DNA of 64,000 nucleotides from NCBI GenBank assembly GCA_963976625.1, contig CAXBLA010000001.1, forward strand, positions 62,001-126,000. Direction: 5' to 3'. The translations under genes and the position numbers were made by a program. Under the pieces are notes generated by a model. The model searched no databases, was not told the DNA's origin, and saw nothing but the letters and a program-made list of their open reading frames with translations. Origin of the DNA: UBA1924 sp963976625. GTDB taxonomy: Bacteria; Planctomycetota; Phycisphaerae; Phycisphaerales; UBA1924. Positions 24,390-34,411 of the stretch are shown here, piece after piece. Each line of letters begins with the position of its first letter. Positions within the stretch are counted from its first letter, which is position 1.

Positions 24390-27300
24390 ATGGCCAGTTC
24401 AGAAATTCCTGTCGTCGGCAAGCTCCTCTCCAAGATGTTCGGCTCGCGCAACGAACGCATCGTCAAACGCTACACCACCCGGGTCGAGGCGATCCGCGAG
24501 CTTGAGCCGAGCATGCGCAAGCTCACCGACGATCAGCTCCGAGGCAAGATCGAAGAGTTCCGCAAGCGGTTCGACAACGGCGAGAAGCCCGACGACCTGC
24601 TCACCGAGGTCTACGCGGCGGCCCGCGAGGGCATGGACCGCGCGGTGGGCATCCGCAATATCTTCAATCCCGAAGCCGGGTTTGATCCGTCGGTGCTCAA
24701 CCCGAGCATGCAGACGCTCTACAAGCAGATCCAGGACAAGATCAGCCAGCTTGAGCCCGCTGAGCCTGTCGGGCAGTATCTCGGGCACCCAGAGCCGGTC
24801 CAACCCTACATGCAGGTGGATATCCCCAACGAGATCTACGACGCCGTCCGCGAGGCGTACCCAGAATCCCGCCCGCCGTTCCGTGCGCGTCCCTTCGATG
24901 TCCAGCTCATCGGCGGCATGGTGCTCGGCCAAGGCAAGATCGCCGAAATGAAGACCGGCGAGGGCAAGACCATCGTCGGTCCATTGGCGACCTACATGGC
25001 GTGTGTCCAGCGTCAGCAGGTCCATGTGGTCACGGTGAACGATTACCTCGTCCAGCGCGACCGCGACTGGACCTTCCCGTTCTTCTGCTGGATGGGGCTC
25101 ACGGCTGGTGCGATCCACCCGATGCACATGCAGCCCGAGGATGTCAAACGCCAGATGTACCGCTGTGATGTCGTCTACGGCACGACATCGGAGTTCGGGT
25201 TCGACTACCTCCGCGACAACATGAAGCGGAATGTCGAGCAGCAGGTGCAGCGCAAGCGTCAGTTCGCGATTGTTGACGAGGTGGACTCCACGCTGATCGA
25301 CGAGGCTCGTACGCCGTTGATTATCTCTGGGCAGGCCCACGACGATCAGCCCCGCTACCAACTCGCTGATCAGCTGGCCAAAAAACTCGCCGACCTCCAG
25401 AGTCCATGGCAAGAGCTCGAAAATCAGGTGACGCTTTGTAAAGAGACCATCAGCGGGCTTGAGGGCGATATCCGCCAGTCACGCGACAAATCCGAAGTTC
25501 CGGCGATGCAGAAGCGTCTTAAGGACACCCAAGCCGCACTGCCAGAGCTTGAATCCAAGCGTGATCGCCATATCCAGTACTACGAGTTGGAGATGGACCG
25601 TAAGAGTGCGCACTTGACGCATGATGGGATCGCCGAGGCCCAGAAGCTCGCCGGCGTTGGGTCGTTCTATGTCGATGAGAACATGGACATCCCCCATCTG
25701 CTCGAGCAGTCGCTGCGTGCCTACGCGGTGTACACCCGCGACAAGGACTACATCGTGATGGATGTCCCCGATCGCATGAGCGGGCAGAACGAGCCCACGA
25801 TCGTGATTGTCGATACGAACACTGGTCGCCCGATGATCGGGCGTCAGTGGTCCGATGGACTGCATCAGGCCGTCGAGTGTAAAGAAGGCGTGCCGATCAA
25901 GCCCGAAACGCAAACTGTGGCGTCGGTGACGGTGCAGAACTTCTTTAAGATGTACAAATCGCTCTCGGGCATGACGGGTACCGCGGACACCGAAGCCCAA
26001 GAGTTCCACGATATTTACCACCTCGATGTCGTCTCAATCCCGACGAACAAGCCGATCGCCCGATTTGATCATGACGACCTCATGTTCCTGCGCGAGCGGG
26101 ACAAGTGGGAGGCGATCGTTGATGAGATCAAGCAGTTCCATGATGTGGGGCGTCCGATCTTGGTCGGCACCACCAGCGTCGAGCGATCCGAAATGATCGC
26201 CCAGATGCTCGCACGCAAGTACCAGATCCAGTACTCAATCCTCAACGCCAAGCAGCACGAGCGCGAGGCCGGGGTCGTCGAGGACGCCGGGCAGCTGGGC
26301 GCGGTGATGATCGCCACCAACATGGCCGGTCGCGGTACGGACATCAAGCTGGGCAAGTTCACCCGCGAGCAGTTCATCGATCACCTGCTCAAGCGTTCGC
26401 TGGCGTCCAAGGGGCTCAACCCGGAGATGAGCGACGAGGAACTCCGCGAGAATGTCTACCGCAAGATCGCACCGAGCGTGCTCAAGGAGCAAGGCGTCAA
26501 CAAGCGTGATATCGAAGCGATGTCCTTCGAAGAGGTCGAGCTGGCGCTGCTGCGTCATTGGGCGATCGATTACACCTGGATGAGCCCCAAGGCTGTCGAG
26601 GGAGCGGAGGCTGATGAGCTTCGTCAGGAGCTCGATCGTAACGGTCGATGCAAGCTCCACCGCCTGCGTTGGTTCGAGAATGTCGAGGACCTGGGCGGCT
26701 TGCATGTGATCGGCACCGAGCGTCACGAGTCCCGCCGAATCGACAACCAGCTCCGCGGTCGGTCGGGTCGCCAGGGCGACAACGGTTCTTCACGATTCTT
26801 TGTCTCGCTCGAAGACGATCTGATGAAGATGTTCGCCGGCGAGACCACCATGAAGCTGCTCTCGCGCCTTGGCATGAAGGAGGGCGACGCGATCGAGCAT
26901 CCGTGGCTGTCTAAGAATGTGGAACGGGCCCAGAAGAAGGTCGAAGAACGCCACTTCATGGCCCGCAAGAACATCCTCGAATACGACGAGGTCATGGAGC
27001 ACCAACGCCAGCGGTTCTATGGCTTGCGTCAGGGCGTGCTCGAGGGGCGTCAGGTCAAGAGTCTGATATTCGATTACATCCAGGATGTGGTTGATGACGC
27101 GATTGTCGAATACCTCGATGCGGATTATCCGGCTCAATGTGCCGCCGAGCATGCCCGCGAGAAGCTTGATTGCTCAATTCTCCCGGATCGGCTCAAGGGC
27201 AAGGACGCCAACGAGATGGATGTCGCCATCCGTCGATTGGCCAAGCAGGATATTGCCGCTTCGATTACAGTGACTATGGGCGAGTACATCCCCACCGAGA

Positions 27301-28484
27301 ACTCTGAGTTCCTCATGGAGTTCGACTCGGCTGGGCTCCACAACTGGGCCAAGAACCGTTTCGGGGTCGAGATTGACACAGGCGATCTGCGTGAGGGCGG
27401 GGCGGCGAATCGTCGCAAGGTCCAGGAGATGCTCGAAGAAGCCGCGTTTGCCAAGATTGACGCGGCCGATCTTGACGGCATTGCGGCTTTCGCCGACAAG
27501 GACTACGGTGCCAAGAAGCTCAGCCAATGGGTGACGAGCAAGTTTACTTTCGATGTCTCGACCGATGAGATCATCAAAGCCCGCAACGACGATGAGTTAT
27601 TTGTGCGTGACCTGGTGATTGATCGAGCCCAAGACCTCTACCGCAAGCGGGAGACCGAGATGCCGGTGGACTTCATCATGCAGAACACGATGATGATGGC
27701 ACGCCAGGATCCGGGCGCTGCGTTTGCGTCATTGATCGAATGGGCCGGGCAACGCGCCGGGCTGCGGATCGACGAGGGCGAGATAAAGACTACGCCGCCG
27801 GCCAAGATCCGAGAGCGTCTGCTGATGGCGATGGAAGAAGTCGTCGACAAGGATGATCTGGACACCAAGGTGGACAAGGCCCTGGCGACCAAGACCGAAG
27901 ACGAACTCGAGGCGTACCTCCAAGAGCAGTTCGGGCAGGGCGTCACCGAGCGGATGCGTTACCTTGACGAGGAGGACCGCGAAAACGCGATTCGCGCCCG
28001 CGTCGAGACACTCGATCGCCCGGAGATGGTGCAGTTCGAGCAGATGGTGCTCGTCGAGACGCTCGATCAGTCATGGAAGGATCATCTCTACGAGATGGAC
28101 CAGCTGCGCGATTCGATCGGGTTCCGTGCGATCGCCCAGACCGATCCGAAGATTGAGTACAAGCGTGAGGGGCAGCGGATGTTCCTGGACATGATGAAGG
28201 GGATCCGCGAACGGGTCACCGATGTCATCTTCAAGGCTCGCTTGGCGCCGCCGCGTGGGCCGATGCAGGCTCCGCAGCAGCGGGCACCTCAGCAGTCTCC
28301 GCAGCAACCCCAGCGACCACGCCCAGCGGCAAATCGCAACGCCGGTTCTGGAAACACTGGTAATATCATGGGATCCACCATCATGGGGCCCGGATTGAGC
28401 GTTGCACCCCAGCCAAGACCAGCCCCCAAACCGGCACCAGAACCGGCACCGGAACCGGATCAGAACTCCGATACGGAGTCGTAA
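24390..28484 (+). CDS. secA: preprotein translocase motor SecA, enlarged form
   Basis: A 1364-residue ATPase that drives proteins through SecYEG; usual length is about 900. Walker A MKTGEGKT is at 188-194 and Walker B IVDEVDS at 294-300. Other helicase blocks include GMTGTADTEAQEFHDIY, ATNMAGRGTDIKLG and HVIGTERHESRRIDNQLRGRSGRQGD. Extra segments appear at about 95-170 between the first helices and Walker A, at about 656-768 before the GTERHES block, and within the helical scaffold after residue 950. The tail (about 1285-1364) is rich in Q, P and A and lacks the usual zinc-binding cysteines. Coiled-coil insert at 330-400. Confidence 0.96.
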   Translation: MASSEIPVVGKLLSKMFGSRNERIVKRYTTRVEAIRELEPSMRKLTDDQLRGKIEEFRKRFDNGEKPDDLLTEVYAAAREGMDRAVGIRNIFNPEAGFDPSVLNPSMQTLYKQIQDKISQLEPAEPVGQYLGHPEPVQPYMQVDIPNEIYDAVREAYPESRPPFRARPFDVQLIGGMVLGQGKIAEMKTGEGKTIVGPLATYMACVQRQQVHVVTVNDYLVQRDRDWTFPFFCWMGLTAGAIHPMHMQPEDVKRQMYRCDVVYGTTSEFGFDYLRDNMKRNVEQQVQRKRQFAIVDEVDSTLIDEARTPLIISGQAHDDQPRYQLADQLAKKLADLQSPWQELENQVTLCKETISGLEGDIRQSRDKSEVPAMQKRLKDTQAALPELESKRDRHIQYYELEMDRKSAHLTHDGIAEAQKLAGVGSFYVDENMDIPHLLEQSLRAYAVYTRDKDYIVMDVPDRMSGQNEPTIVIVDTNTGRPMIGRQWSDGLHQAVECKEGVPIKPETQTVASVTVQNFFKMYKSLSGMTGTADTEAQEFHDIYHLDVVSIPTNKPIARFDHDDLMFLRERDKWEAIVDEIKQFHDVGRPILVGTTSVERSEMIAQMLARKYQIQYSILNAKQHEREAGVVEDAGQLGAVMIATNMAGRGTDIKLGKFTREQFIDHLLKRSLASKGLNPEMSDEELRENVYRKIAPSVLKEQGVNKRDIEAMSFEEVELALLRHWAIDYTWMSPKAVEGAEADELRQELDRNGRCKLHRLRWFENVEDLGGLHVIGTERHESRRIDNQLRGRSGRQGDNGSSRFFVSLEDDLMKMFAGETTMKLLSRLGMKEGDAIEHPWLSKNVERAQKKVEERHFMARKNILEYDEVMEHQRQRFYGLRQGVLEGRQVKSLIFDYIQDVVDDAIVEYLDADYPAQCAAEHAREKLDCSILPDRLKGKDANEMDVAIRRLAKQDIAASITVTMGEYIPTENSEFLMEFDSAGLHNWAKNRFGVEIDTGDLREGGAANRRKVQEMLEEAAFAKIDAADLDGIAAFADKDYGAKKLSQWVTSKFTFDVSTDEIIKARNDDELFVRDLVIDRAQDLYRKRETEMPVDFIMQNTMMMARQDPGAAFASLIEWAGQRAGLRIDEGEIKTTPPAKIRERLLMAMEEVVDKDDLDTKVDKALATKTEDELEAYLQEQFGQGVTERMRYLDEEDRENAIRARVETLDRPEMVQFEQMVLVETLDQSWKDHLYEMDQLRDSIGFRAIAQTDPKIEYKREGQRMFLDMMKGIRERVTDVIFKARLAPPRGPMQAPQQRAPQQSPQQPQRPRPAANRNAGSGNTGNIMGSTIMGPGLSVAPQPRPAPKPAPEPAPEPDQNSDTES

Positions 28485-28601
28485 TCGAGGATTCCCAACG
28501 CATCCATGCACCCGAATCCCGCGTATAGACTACCACGGGACATTGAACACACCATCCGCGTTGGCGACGAGCGCCCGCGCAGCACAGACAGGAGCACCGC
28601 C

Positions 28602-29480
28602 ATGCACGGTCCCGGATCATCGAGCACCCATCGTTCTCTTACTCTTGATGGAAACAGTCGAGATGGTACTCGGGGTGGCTTCACGCTCCTCGAGATGCTC
28701 ATTGTCATCGGGCTTGTGGCGCTGCTTGTGGGGCTCAGCGCCATGGTGGGCTCGTCGGTCATCAACTCGGGCAAGAAAAAGGCTACATTTGGGGTCATCC
28801 AGACCCTTGATACCGCCCTGGCGGCGTATATCGATCAGAAGGGCACCAACCCGCCGGCCCTCGTCGAGATCCCTTACGCCGAACTCTCCCCGAGCCTGCA
28901 GACCGCAATGAGCAACGAGAGCGCGTTCTACCCCGCGATCGATGGCTCGGGCGGGCAGGTGCCCGGAGATCTGAGCCCGGTCAACTCCGTGGCGTTGTTC
29001 CTCAAGTCCGCGTCGGTGGTGCCTCAGGCGCAGTCGCTGATCAGCGCGATGAACTCAAAGTATGTCAGCATCTACTCCGCGGATGAAAATGTCATGCCAT
29101 CGATGCTTACGGTCTTCGATGCCTGGGGCAACCCGATCCGCTATGTCCATCCCAAGTTCGACGGGATCATCGAGGATGCTCCACGCGCACTCGGTGACGA
29201 GGGCGACGCGATCGATGTGACGGATCAGGCGATGGGCTTCTTTGTCGCCGGGGCACTGCCCGGGAACCCGCAGGACCGCGTGCGTATGTACCAAATCCGC
29301 CGAAACCGGTTGATCAAGGCGGACCGGGATACGCCTGATCTGGTGCCCGACTCCGACGGCGGGCTCACAAGCGGCAACCGCCCGTACTTCTACTCCGCGG
29401 GTCCCGATGGCGATCCGTCCACACTCGAAGATAATGTGTACTCCAACGCGCCCGATCATGCTGATCCCGGCGTCAACTAA
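28602..29480 (+). CDS. type II secretion/type IV pilus-like pseudopilin
   Basis: A 292-residue protein with a prepilin leader: after a 26-residue charged N-terminus comes RGGFTLLEMLIVIGLVALLVG, with cleavage expected after the second Gly and the conserved Glu at position +5 of the mature protein. ATG 28602 is chosen because GGAG lies 7 bases upstream. The rest is a soluble pilin-type head with ALAAYIDQKGTNPPAL and a late segment containing NPIRYVHPKFDG, typical of planctomycete GspG/GspH-like proteins. No other secretion-pilus gene is adjacent, and it follows secA by 117 bases, so cotranscription is possible. Confidence 0.85.
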   Translation: MHGPGSSSTHRSLTLDGNSRDGTRGGFTLLEMLIVIGLVALLVGLSAMVGSSVINSGKKKATFGVIQTLDTALAAYIDQKGTNPPALVEIPYAELSPSLQTAMSNESAFYPAIDGSGGQVPGDLSPVNSVALFLKSASVVPQAQSLISAMNSKYVSIYSADENVMPSMLTVFDAWGNPIRYVHPKFDGIIEDAPRALGDEGDAIDVTDQAMGFFVAGALPGNPQDRVRMYQIRRNRLIKADRDTPDLVPDSDGGLTSGNRPYFYSAGPDGDPSTLEDNVYSNAPDHADPGVN

Positions 29481-29500
29481 ACCTTCGGCTCAACTCAGTT

Positions 29501-31858
29501 TTAAGACTCGCTGGCTTCGATCAGATCAAGCAGGCATGAACGGGCATCCAATGGATGCTCGGGGAGTTTGATCGCGCCGATGTTGGATTCGCGTGGGACC
29601 GTATGTATCGGGCGGGTCTTGTCGTACGCCCACGCGTTGAAGAGCCGGTTCGGGCCCGACTGCGAGCCCGGGTCGTTGGCATCGAGCGATTGGATCAGAT
29701 CGAGCTCGATATCATGGAGCACGACCCATGCTCCCGAGGCGAGGCATGGAAGCAGGACGAGCAGGTCCAGCGCAGGGGCAGGATGGCGGTGATCGGCGTC
29801 GATAAACACCAGCGGGACCGACCCGGATTCGAAGCATCGGCACGCGTCGATGGCGTTGGTGCCCGGGTGCAGGGTGATGCGATCGAGAAGATCGGCGGCG
29901 AGCTCGTGGACCGCATCGCCGACCTTGCGAGAAGGATCGAAATAGCATCGCTGCATGATGTCGAAGGCGTGCAGGGTGCAGCCGGCAGGGCCCAGTGCGT
30001 CCAGGCCATGGGCGAGCCCGCTCGTCGAGACACCCGAGGCGGTCCCCAGCTCGATGAGCGGGAAAGGGCCCGGCTGCTCGCTCGAAACCAGCTCGATGAT
30101 ATCCCACAGGAACGCGATGTCCTGTTCATTCACATGCCCCCTGGCCCAGCTCGGCCAGCGCATGGAGCTGGCGAGTTGATCGATCCAAGCTCGGCCGGGT
30201 GGGAGCCCCAGCGAGCTCCGGTGGGGCGGCGTGGGATCGATCTTGTCGATCGCGAGTGCTTGGTATTGCAGAGCTCTGTTCAGCCCAGCATCGTCCCCGG
30301 TGGCGAGCTGGTCGTGGCGGATGGGGTCGTGCTGTGTATCGGTGTAGATTTCCCAGATCGGAAGTGGGCTCAGCTCTGGATTCGAGCGTGCCCGCTGGAT
30401 CAGGTGGGCCTCGTAGGCGTCTGATGAGGGGAGCACGACACAAGCGGTTGCGTTCATCGGAGCTGCTTGTTGGAGCTGGTCCGGGGTGCGGACGGGGATG
30501 CCGGCGATCGAATCGACGGCTGGGTGCTCGTCGATGATGCACTCAATGGTGATTGGTGATTTCGGCCAGCCCGATCCTAGCAGCCAGCGCGTATGACGCC
30601 CCGCACCAAAGAGCACAACCGAATCGATACTTTCGCGGACGAGCCGATCCTTGACCCGGGACCACACGGCTGCCTTCATCGCGTCGGTTTTCCATGTGTC
30701 GGACACGGTCTCCGGGGTGTCGAGCTGCTCATACGCTCGGCAGGCACGCGCCAGTGTGTTGGCCCGGGTGAGCTCGCTATCGGTTGCGCTCTGGCGCTGC
30801 AAGTAGCCGGGGAGCTTGGCGATCCAGTGTTTCCAATCCGGCGAGGTGTAGTGCCCGGCTGAGCCGATGGTTGAGATCCAGCGATCGAATAGTTCCGCGT
30901 GGTGGACCGCGCGGGCGGGGTCACCCGCGTGCAGGGCGTGCGTGGCACGATGGCCGCTCCAGAGGTTCGTTGCATCGAGACCGAGGAGCGCGGACCAGTC
31001 GTCGAGCAGTGCGTCCCATTCGGTTGATTCGGTGTGGGTGTCGAAGTCGCTTGGGGTGCTGGCGAGTCGTTCTGAAAGCTCGTCCTTGGTCGGGGTGCGT
31101 GTGCAGCGGAAGGAGATGGTCGGCGTGCCCCGCACTTGATCCATGGGCTCGAAAAACTCACGGAGCTGGAACATGTGGATCAAGAGCCAAGGCGTGCGGA
31201 AGTCGCCGATGTCTTGATGCACCACCACGCCACCTGGCTGGACATGCTCGTAGAAAGTCGTCGCGATCGTGTGGTGCACGCCCCAGGCCTTCGCGGCATC
31301 GATAAAAAGCAACGCGATGGGTTCTTGCTCCGGGTACAGCGTGTCGGCGACTTCGGGGGCGAACGATCCGGGGATCAGCCCCTGGCGGATGGTGAGCTTG
31401 TCGAGGTAGGTGGCGTGGAGTGTGCGGAAGAGATCCAGGAAATCTTGATTGGGGCTGAGCCCGTAGTGGCGCAGGCTCGGGTCGGTCTCGAATGCTTCTT
31501 CGTCGGGCGCGATGAAGCCGTCGTAGACGAGGATTTTTGAAGGGTTGGGGTGGTGGTGCTGGTGCCCGATGACGAGCGGGCGGGTGGAGCCGCCGAGGAA
31601 GCAGCCGAGCTCGATGATCCGCCCGTGCTCGACACGCGATGCAAGGTGATGGAGGTAGTCGAGCTCACGCTGCGTGAGCATGGTTGGTGCAAGCAGGGAA
31701 GGGTCTATCGGGAGGGCGTCGCCCGGATCGCACGGATGGCCATTGGTATCGAGCGGACGATCACCGGTAAGCCGCTCGCGGAGCGTAACTGATGTGTTGG
31801 TTCGTTCGATGGGCGAAGTGGTGTGCATGGGTGGATTGGTGGGCGATGGGGCATTCAC
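29501..31858 (-). CDS. fusion of two class I methyltransferase domains around a Rossmann-like module
   Basis: A 785-residue protein with a GTG start; ATG 31828 is an alternative. Domain 1 (about 70-260) has IIELGCFLGGST, FIDAAKAWG and PGGVVVHQDI. Domain 2 (about 590-760) has LIELGTASGVST, FIDADHRHPA and WVVLHDIELD. Both are Methyltransf_24-like and common in glycan loci. Between them, residues 411-505 form a nucleotide-binding-like unit with VVLFGAGRHTRWLLG and ECIIDEHPAVDSIAGIPV, which recurs in three neighbouring glycosyltransferases. It probably methylates sugars of a surface glycan. It is divergent from the CgeB-like gene, 77 bases away. Confidence 0.8.
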   Translation of the reverse strand: MNAPSPTNPPMHTTSPIERTNTSVTLRERLTGDRPLDTNGHPCDPGDALPIDPSLLAPTMLTQRELDYLHHLASRVEHGRIIELGCFLGGSTRPLVIGHQHHHPNPSKILVYDGFIAPDEEAFETDPSLRHYGLSPNQDFLDLFRTLHATYLDKLTIRQGLIPGSFAPEVADTLYPEQEPIALLFIDAAKAWGVHHTIATTFYEHVQPGGVVVHQDIGDFRTPWLLIHMFQLREFFEPMDQVRGTPTISFRCTRTPTKDELSERLASTPSDFDTHTESTEWDALLDDWSALLGLDATNLWSGHRATHALHAGDPARAVHHAELFDRWISTIGSAGHYTSPDWKHWIAKLPGYLQRQSATDSELTRANTLARACRAYEQLDTPETVSDTWKTDAMKAAVWSRVKDRLVRESIDSVVLFGAGRHTRWLLGSGWPKSPITIECIIDEHPAVDSIAGIPVRTPDQLQQAAPMNATACVVLPSSDAYEAHLIQRARSNPELSPLPIWEIYTDTQHDPIRHDQLATGDDAGLNRALQYQALAIDKIDPTPPHRSSLGLPPGRAWIDQLASSMRWPSWARGHVNEQDIAFLWDIIELVSSEQPGPFPLIELGTASGVSTSGLAHGLDALGPAGCTLHAFDIMQRCYFDPSRKVGDAVHELAADLLDRITLHPGTNAIDACRCFESGSVPLVFIDADHRHPAPALDLLVLLPCLASGAWVVLHDIELDLIQSLDANDPGSQSGPNRLFNAWAYDKTRPIHTVPRESNIGAIKLPEHPLDARSCLLDLIEASES

Positions 31859-31935
31859 GCTCTGGGTGATATCGGGCCGATAAGATCGAGGATATCAGTG
31901 ATTTTATCAGTATTTTCGTCTACACGGAGCCGTCC

Positions 31936-34410
31936 ATGAGCCAGCAGATCCAAGAGACTCCCACAAGTGCAGGCGGATCAAACGCTGGTCAAGGTCGCCG
32001 ATCATATATGGAGCATTGGCAGCAGCTTGCGATCGCGGGCGCCCAAGGCCAGAAGCATCCGGAACTGGCGGATCCCAGATTCGTCCAGATCGAAGCGTTG
32101 ATCGGGCTGGGGTTGTCCACATTGGCCCGGCGGGAGGCTGATCGGCTCGACGGAGCGACGAATCAGCAGGCGCGGGTTGAGTCGCTGGCCCAGCAGATCG
32201 ACGCGATGCCAAGCGATCGGATCACACTCGATCAACGCGAGACACACCTGCGGGCGAACCTCGATCGGCTCACGGATCGGGCGCGTTTCTCGGAATCGGA
32301 TATCGATCAATGGCGGGCCATCGCCCAGGAAATCAGCTGGTATCGAGCTTTGGACGGGAACATCGTCCGGTGCAACGAGTCGCTCGGGCGGATCGCGCAC
32401 CTCGCGGACACGCGCACCGCTCATCTGCGGGCGGTTCAGCCGTTGGTTGAGCAGATGGGGACCAAGCGGCTCTCTCCCATCATCCTCGAGGGGATCGACC
32501 CGCACTGGTTGTTGGGGGCGCTCCTGGGCGCACCGAGCCCCGACGACGCGCCCATGTTCCGTCAGCGGTTGTTGATTCTGCAGGCGGATCTCAACGAACT
32601 CTTCGATGGGCTGTCGTGCGTGGACTTTGGAGAGCCGATCGCCAATGAGCGCATCGAGTGGTTTGTGGGCAAAGACGGGCCCGAGAGATTGCTCGACTGG
32701 TGGAGCGATCGGCTCGATGATGTGCCGCCAACGATGGTGATCCAGAACCCGCTCGTCCGCACGCGCGCCCAGCCCGACGGGCGTGCGATCATGAAGCTCA
32801 TCGACGAGCGATGGACTAAGAGCCTGGCGTCGCATGTGCAATGGATCAAGGGGCGCACGCCCAAGGACAAGGCGTCGATCGCAGCGAAGCTGCAGCGGGT
32901 GCTCGATCGCTTAGAGGCAGGGGAATCATCGCAGCCCGGCGACGATCCGGAAGGCTTGCGTGTGCTGATCCCGACGAGCCGATACACGACCTACCTGCAG
33001 TATGTGTCGCGTGATCTGGACCAGGTGCTCTCGCGTGCGGGATGCGTTTGTGAAGTCCAGATCGAGGACGACGATTCGAGCGTGTACTCCAAGAGCAACT
33101 ACCTGCGTGCGTTCCGGGCGTTCGATCCGGATGTCGTGATCTCGATCAACACGCCCCGCCCGCTGATCTCCGAGCACAGCCCGACGGATGTGGTGCATGT
33201 GTGCTGGATTCAGGACGCGATGGATCATTTGTTCGATGCCAAAATCGGCAAGCAACTCGGCGAGACGGACTTTGTGGTCGGGATGGTCAAGCGGGAGCTG
33301 ATCGAACAGTTTGGGTATCCGGAAAAGCAATCGAGCTGGATGCCGATGGTCGCGTCGGGGTCCAAGTTCAATGCTCAGCGGACGATCAAAGATAATGACT
33401 ATGACTGCGAGATCGCCTGGGTGACCCATCAGAGCGAGCATCCGGATTTGCTCAAGTCTCGACTCGTCGATCGGATGCGACAGAGCTCGCCGGGGGCGGT
33501 TGAAGGGTTAATCGCGGTGCTCGACGAGGTCAAGCACTTGGTCACGAGCGTGCCCCACACGCGGCTGTTCTTCGATATCGACCAGTTGATCAACCGGGTA
33601 TTCTTCCCCGGCGGTGTCAGCGAGCAGAACCAAGTCGCCCGATCGGTGCTGCTCAATACGCAGGTTATCCCGTACGCCGAGCGGGTGTTCCGCCACCAGG
33701 TCGCGATGTGGGCCAGCCGGATCGCGGACAGTCGCGGCTGGCGTTTCCGGCTCTTTGGCAACGGCTGGGATCAGCATCCGCAGCTCTCGGGCTATGCCGC
33801 GGGCCCGGTGGAGCATAATGATGCATTGGTCGAGTGCTACCAGCGTTCAGCGGTGCACTTGCACGCGTCGGTCAATCAGGTGATGCACCAGCGGGTGAGC
33901 GAGTGTCTGCTTTCCGGCGGGTTGCCCCTGTGCAGATCATTGCGTGATGCGTTCGCGGTGGTGAACAACATGGTGGCGGTTGATGCCCATGATCGAATGA
34001 TCTGCGAGCCGATGTCCGATGATGCCGGCGATCGAATCGGGCATCGTGTTGGGATTGATCACAGCCCCATGGCTCAGAAGATGATCGATGAGCTGCGCCG
34101 TTTGGGGATCTGCGAAGAAGACGAATATCGGGATGCATCGTTGAAATGGGCAGGGAACAAGGTACGAGCGGCGATGGAATCGCTCTCCGATCCGATTGAG
34201 CGGGCCAATGCGCAGATGTTCAATGATTCGACGGATCTGTTCTTCGCGAGCGAATCCCAGCTCGAAGCTTTGCTCGAAAAAGCAATCGATGATCCCGCGT
34301 GGCGGTCTGCTCGGATCGAGCAGGGCGTTGCCGCGATGCCCAAAGAGATGACCATGGACGGCTTTGTCGAGAACCTGCTCACGCGGGTGCACGCTGGGCT
34401 GACTGAGTAA
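31936..34410 (+). CDS. glycosyltransferase-like protein (CgeB-type GT-B) with long helical N-terminus
   Basis: An 824-residue protein. Residues 1-330 are charged and mostly helical with no recognised domain. From about residue 335 the layout is that of a CgeB/GT-B transferase: RVLIPTSRYTTYLQY (first strand), PDVVISINTPRPL, VCWIQDAMDHL, then the second lobe RFRLFGNGWDQHPQLSGYAAGPV, YQRSAVHLHASVNQVMHQRVSE and LLSGGLPLCRS, which binds the nucleotide-sugar in this fold. It probably decorates a glycan or surface protein. It converges with the asparagine-synthetase gene: the stops are one base apart. No signal peptide. Confidence 0.75.
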   Translation: MSQQIQETPTSAGGSNAGQGRRSYMEHWQQLAIAGAQGQKHPELADPRFVQIEALIGLGLSTLARREADRLDGATNQQARVESLAQQIDAMPSDRITLDQRETHLRANLDRLTDRARFSESDIDQWRAIAQEISWYRALDGNIVRCNESLGRIAHLADTRTAHLRAVQPLVEQMGTKRLSPIILEGIDPHWLLGALLGAPSPDDAPMFRQRLLILQADLNELFDGLSCVDFGEPIANERIEWFVGKDGPERLLDWWSDRLDDVPPTMVIQNPLVRTRAQPDGRAIMKLIDERWTKSLASHVQWIKGRTPKDKASIAAKLQRVLDRLEAGESSQPGDDPEGLRVLIPTSRYTTYLQYVSRDLDQVLSRAGCVCEVQIEDDDSSVYSKSNYLRAFRAFDPDVVISINTPRPLISEHSPTDVVHVCWIQDAMDHLFDAKIGKQLGETDFVVGMVKRELIEQFGYPEKQSSWMPMVASGSKFNAQRTIKDNDYDCEIAWVTHQSEHPDLLKSRLVDRMRQSSPGAVEGLIAVLDEVKHLVTSVPHTRLFFDIDQLINRVFFPGGVSEQNQVARSVLLNTQVIPYAERVFRHQVAMWASRIADSRGWRFRLFGNGWDQHPQLSGYAAGPVEHNDALVECYQRSAVHLHASVNQVMHQRVSECLLSGGLPLCRSLRDAFAVVNNMVAVDAHDRMICEPMSDDAGDRIGHRVGIDHSPMAQKMIDELRRLGICEEDEYRDASLKWAGNKVRAAMESLSDPIERANAQMFNDSTDLFFASESQLEALLEKAIDDPAWRSARIEQGVAAMPKEMTMDGFVENLLTRVHAGLTE

Positions 34411-34411
34411 T

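Noticed and set aside
24399..25412. 337-codon minus-strand frame inside secA
   Set aside because: Antisense to the Walker A and Walker B part of SecA; composition is typical of a shadow frame.
29555..30424. 289-codon plus-strand frame
   Set aside because: Antisense to the second methyltransferase domain, whose motifs are conserved and in frame.
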